This document shows, one piece after another, positions 22,810-24,501 of a DNA stretch of 24,501 bases (the first letter of the stretch is position 1; each line of letters begins with the position of its first letter). This DNA is from an uncultured Acetatifactor sp. (GTDB taxonomy: Bacteria > Bacillota > Clostridia > Lachnospirales > Lachnospiraceae): NCBI GenBank assembly GCA_904501885.1, contig CAJGCP010000032.1:1-24501 (forward strand), written 5' to 3'. Made by a program: the position numbers and the translations under genes. Under the pieces are notes generated by a model, which ran no database searches, had not been told where the DNA came from, and saw only the letters and a list, made by a program, of their open reading frames with translations.

Positions 22810-23657
22810 CCTACAAAGAATTACATCTACAAGGACAGGAAACCCTAAGGCAGGCCGGTATAGAGGAAGCTTCTTTAGATGCCAGACTGTTGCTTGAGTT
22901 TGTCTGTGGCACCACCAGAAATGAATTGCTTCTTGGCGGTGAGCGTCAGGTGACGGAGGACGAGACTTTTCAGTATTTGCAATTTATCGAAAAAAGAGCA
23001 AAGCGAATTCCGTTGCAACACCTGACCGGAGTGCAGAATTTTATGGGGCTGGATTTCGAAGTCAATGAGCATGTGCTGATTCCCAGACAGGATACGGAGA
23101 TACTGGTAGAGGAAGCGATGAAGCATTTGCACGACGGGATGCGGATCCTGGATATGTGCACAGGTTCCGGGTGTATTTTGATCAGTTTGATGCATTACTC
23201 CAACGATTGTACCGGTGTGGGAGTGGATATTTCCGCAGAAGCACTGCAGGTGGCAAAGACCAACGCAGATAAATTGTTGGCAGATAAGGCTAAGCGGATT
23301 TCCTTTGTAGAAAGTGATTTGTTTGAATATGTTGAGGGCCAATTTGACCTGCTGGTGTCAAATCCCCCATATATATGTAGTGAAGTGATTGAAACGTTGA
23401 TGCCGGAAGTGCGGGAGCATGAGCCCTTGTCTGCTTTGGACGGAGCGGAAGATGGACTTTATTTCTATCGTCGTATTGTGGCAGAAGCAGATACATTTCT
23501 TGTGGCTGGCGGAGTGCTTGCCTTTGAAATAGGCTACGACCAGGGATGTGCGGTTCGTGATTTGCTGACAGATGCCGGTTACCTGGAAGTAGAAGTAATA
23601 AAGGATTACGCAGGGCTGGATAGAGTAGTTTGTGGCATCAAAAGTTTTCGTAAATAG
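22806..23657 (+). CDS. prmC: peptide chain release factor N5-glutamine methyltransferase PrmC
   Basis: The 283-residue enzyme uses S-adenosylmethionine to methylate the glutamine of the GGQ motif in release factors RF1 and RF2, raising termination efficiency. The N-terminal helical release-factor-binding domain includes RIPLQHLTG (67-75) and LIPRQDTEILVEEA (91-104). The SAM site ILDMCTGSGCILISL is at 114-128, and the NPPY catalytic motif at 186-189 (SNPPYICSEV). Length is normal. ATG 22806 overlaps the DUF1385 stop by four bases, so translation is probably coupled. The adjacent prfA encodes its substrate. Confidence 0.96.
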   Translation: MTYKELHLQGQETLRQAGIEEASLDARLLLEFVCGTTRNELLLGGERQVTEDETFQYLQFIEKRAKRIPLQHLTGVQNFMGLDFEVNEHVLIPRQDTEILVEEAMKHLHDGMRILDMCTGSGCILISLMHYSNDCTGVGVDISAEALQVAKTNADKLLADKAKRISFVESDLFEYVEGQFDLLVSNPPYICSEVIETLMPEVREHEPLSALDGAEDGLYFYRRIVAEADTFLVAGGVLAFEIGYDQGCAVRDLLTDAGYLEVEVIKDYAGLDRVVCGIKSFRK

Positions 23658-23700
23658 TGTGAGAAAATAATACGACAAAAAGTCAGTATGGAGAAAAGTT

Positions 23701-24501
23701 ATGTTTGATAAATTGGAAGATTTGTTGATTCGATTTGAGGAAATCATGGGAGAATTGAATGAGCCCACAGTGACCAACAATCAGGAGCGTTTCCGCAAAT
23801 TGATGAAGGAACAAAGCGATTTGACTCCCATTGTGGAGGCTTATAAGGAGTATAAAAAGTGTAAAGTGGACATCGAGGATTCCCTGGTGATGCTGGAGGA
23901 AGAAAGCGATGAAGATATGCGTGAGATGCTGAAGGAGGCATTGAACGACAGCAAGAAGCGTGTGGAAGAATTGGAACAGGAGATGAAGATTCTCCTTTTG
24001 CCCAAGGACCCTAATGATGACAAGAATGTAATCGTGGAAATCCGTGCCGGAGCAGGTGGCGATGAGTCTGCTTTGTTCGCGGCAGAAATCTATCGTATGT
24101 ATGTGCATTATGCAGAGGGACAGCGCTGGAAGGTAGAGACCATGAACGTGGACGAAATCGGTATCGGTGGTATGAAGGAAGTGCAGTTCATGATTACCGG
24201 TCAAGGTGCCTACTCTAAGATGAAATATGAGAGTGGTGTACACCGTGTGCAGCGTGTGCCTGCAACCGAAAGCGGTGGTCGTATCCATACCTCCACCATC
24301 AGTGTGGCAGTGATGCCTGAAGTAGATGAGGACATCGACATTGTCATCGATGAAAAGGATATCCGTATCGACGTAATGCGCGCGTCCGGTAATGGTGGAC
24401 AGTGTGTCAACACCACCGACTCTGCAGTGCGTTTGACCCATTATCCTTCCGGTATCGTGGTGTACAGCCAGACCGAGAAGTCACAGATTCAGAACAAGGC
24501 A
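23701..24501 (+). CDS. prfA: peptide chain release factor 1, N-terminal 267 residues (3' truncated by window edge)
   Basis: The frame runs from ATG 23701 to the window end with no stop. RF1 recognises UAA and UAG stop codons and triggers peptide release. The product starts MFDKLEDLLIRFEEI with an N-terminal coiled-coil domain. PKDPNDDKNVIVEIRAGAGG (100 onward) follows. RVPATESGG carries the PAT tripeptide that reads the stop codon and marks it as RF1, not RF2. GNGGQCVNTTDSAVRLTH contains the catalytic GGQ (Gly232-Gly233-Gln234), the site methylated by the PrmC encoded just upstream. GGAGAAAAG is a moderate ribosome binding site, 43 bases after prmC. About 90 C-terminal residues are missing. 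Confidence 0.96.
   Translation, partial: MFDKLEDLLIRFEEIMGELNEPTVTNNQERFRKLMKEQSDLTPIVEAYKEYKKCKVDIEDSLVMLEEESDEDMREMLKEALNDSKKRVEELEQEMKILLLPKDPNDDKNVIVEIRAGAGGDESALFAAEIYRMYVHYAEGQRWKVETMNVDEIGIGGMKEVQFMITGQGAYSKMKYESGVHRVQRVPATESGGRIHTSTISVAVMPEVDEDIDIVIDEKDIRIDVMRASGNGGQCVNTTDSAVRLTHYPSGIVVYSQTEKSQIQNKA

Noticed and set aside
23683..24441. Long open frame on the minus strand opposite prfA
   Set aside because: The plus strand encodes RF1 with PAT and GGQ motifs; the minus frame has the composition of an antisense shadow.

Overview
The window looks like chromosomal DNA of a Gram-positive Firmicute, most likely a Lachnospiraceae-type Clostridia member. This rests on strong AGGAGG-type ribosome binding sites, the families present (DUF4250, DUF4364, DUF1385, a Hol_Tox-type peptide), and the gene orders tig-clpP-clpX-engB and rho-rpmE-DUF1385-prmC-prfA. 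The placement is by recognition, not by a database search.

Layout. (1) 1-5051, plus strand: the 3' end of tig, a terminator, then clpP, clpX, engB, an AI-2E/YtvI-type membrane protein and a TraX-family membrane protein. (2) 5115-5490, minus strand: a cold shock protein gene with its own promoter and terminator. (3) 5630-8173: a Cu(I)-type P1B ATPase whose C-terminus is a CopZ-like domain with its own in-frame Shine-Dalgarno and ATG. (4) 8331-10904: the disaggregase clpB. (5) 11051-15086: an operon-like run of PIG-L deacetylase, divergent NagB-fold isomerase/deaminase, PfkB kinase, class II aldolase and a small DUF4250 gene. The order suggests a complete but unassigned amino-sugar breakdown route. 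(6) 15169-15906: a membrane-anchored polysaccharide deacetylase. (7) 15920-16250: a compact type I toxin-antitoxin locus, with a 29-aa holin-like toxin on the minus strand and a convergent short RNA on the plus strand. The two transcription units are near mirror copies at their 5' ends and share a terminator. (8) 16340-17662: rarA. (9) 17795-18054: five tandem non-coding units of exactly 52 bp. (10) 18142-19726, minus strand: a TIGR01212 radical SAM gene, then a DUF4364 gene. (11) 19991-24501, plus strand: rho, rpmE, a DUF1385 membrane protein, prmC and the 5' part of prfA.

How the genes work together. Regions 1 and 4 are protein quality control (Tig, ClpXP, ClpB). Region 11 joins transcription termination (Rho), the ribosome (L31) and translation termination, where PrmC methylates the GGQ glutamine of the release factor encoded next to it. 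Region 3 is copper export plus a copper chaperone. The most unusual items are the mirror-image toxin-antitoxin locus, the 52-bp phased array, the copA gene with an internal copZ start, and the four-enzyme sugar cluster whose NagB homologue has lost a catalytic Asp and the usual phosphate loop.
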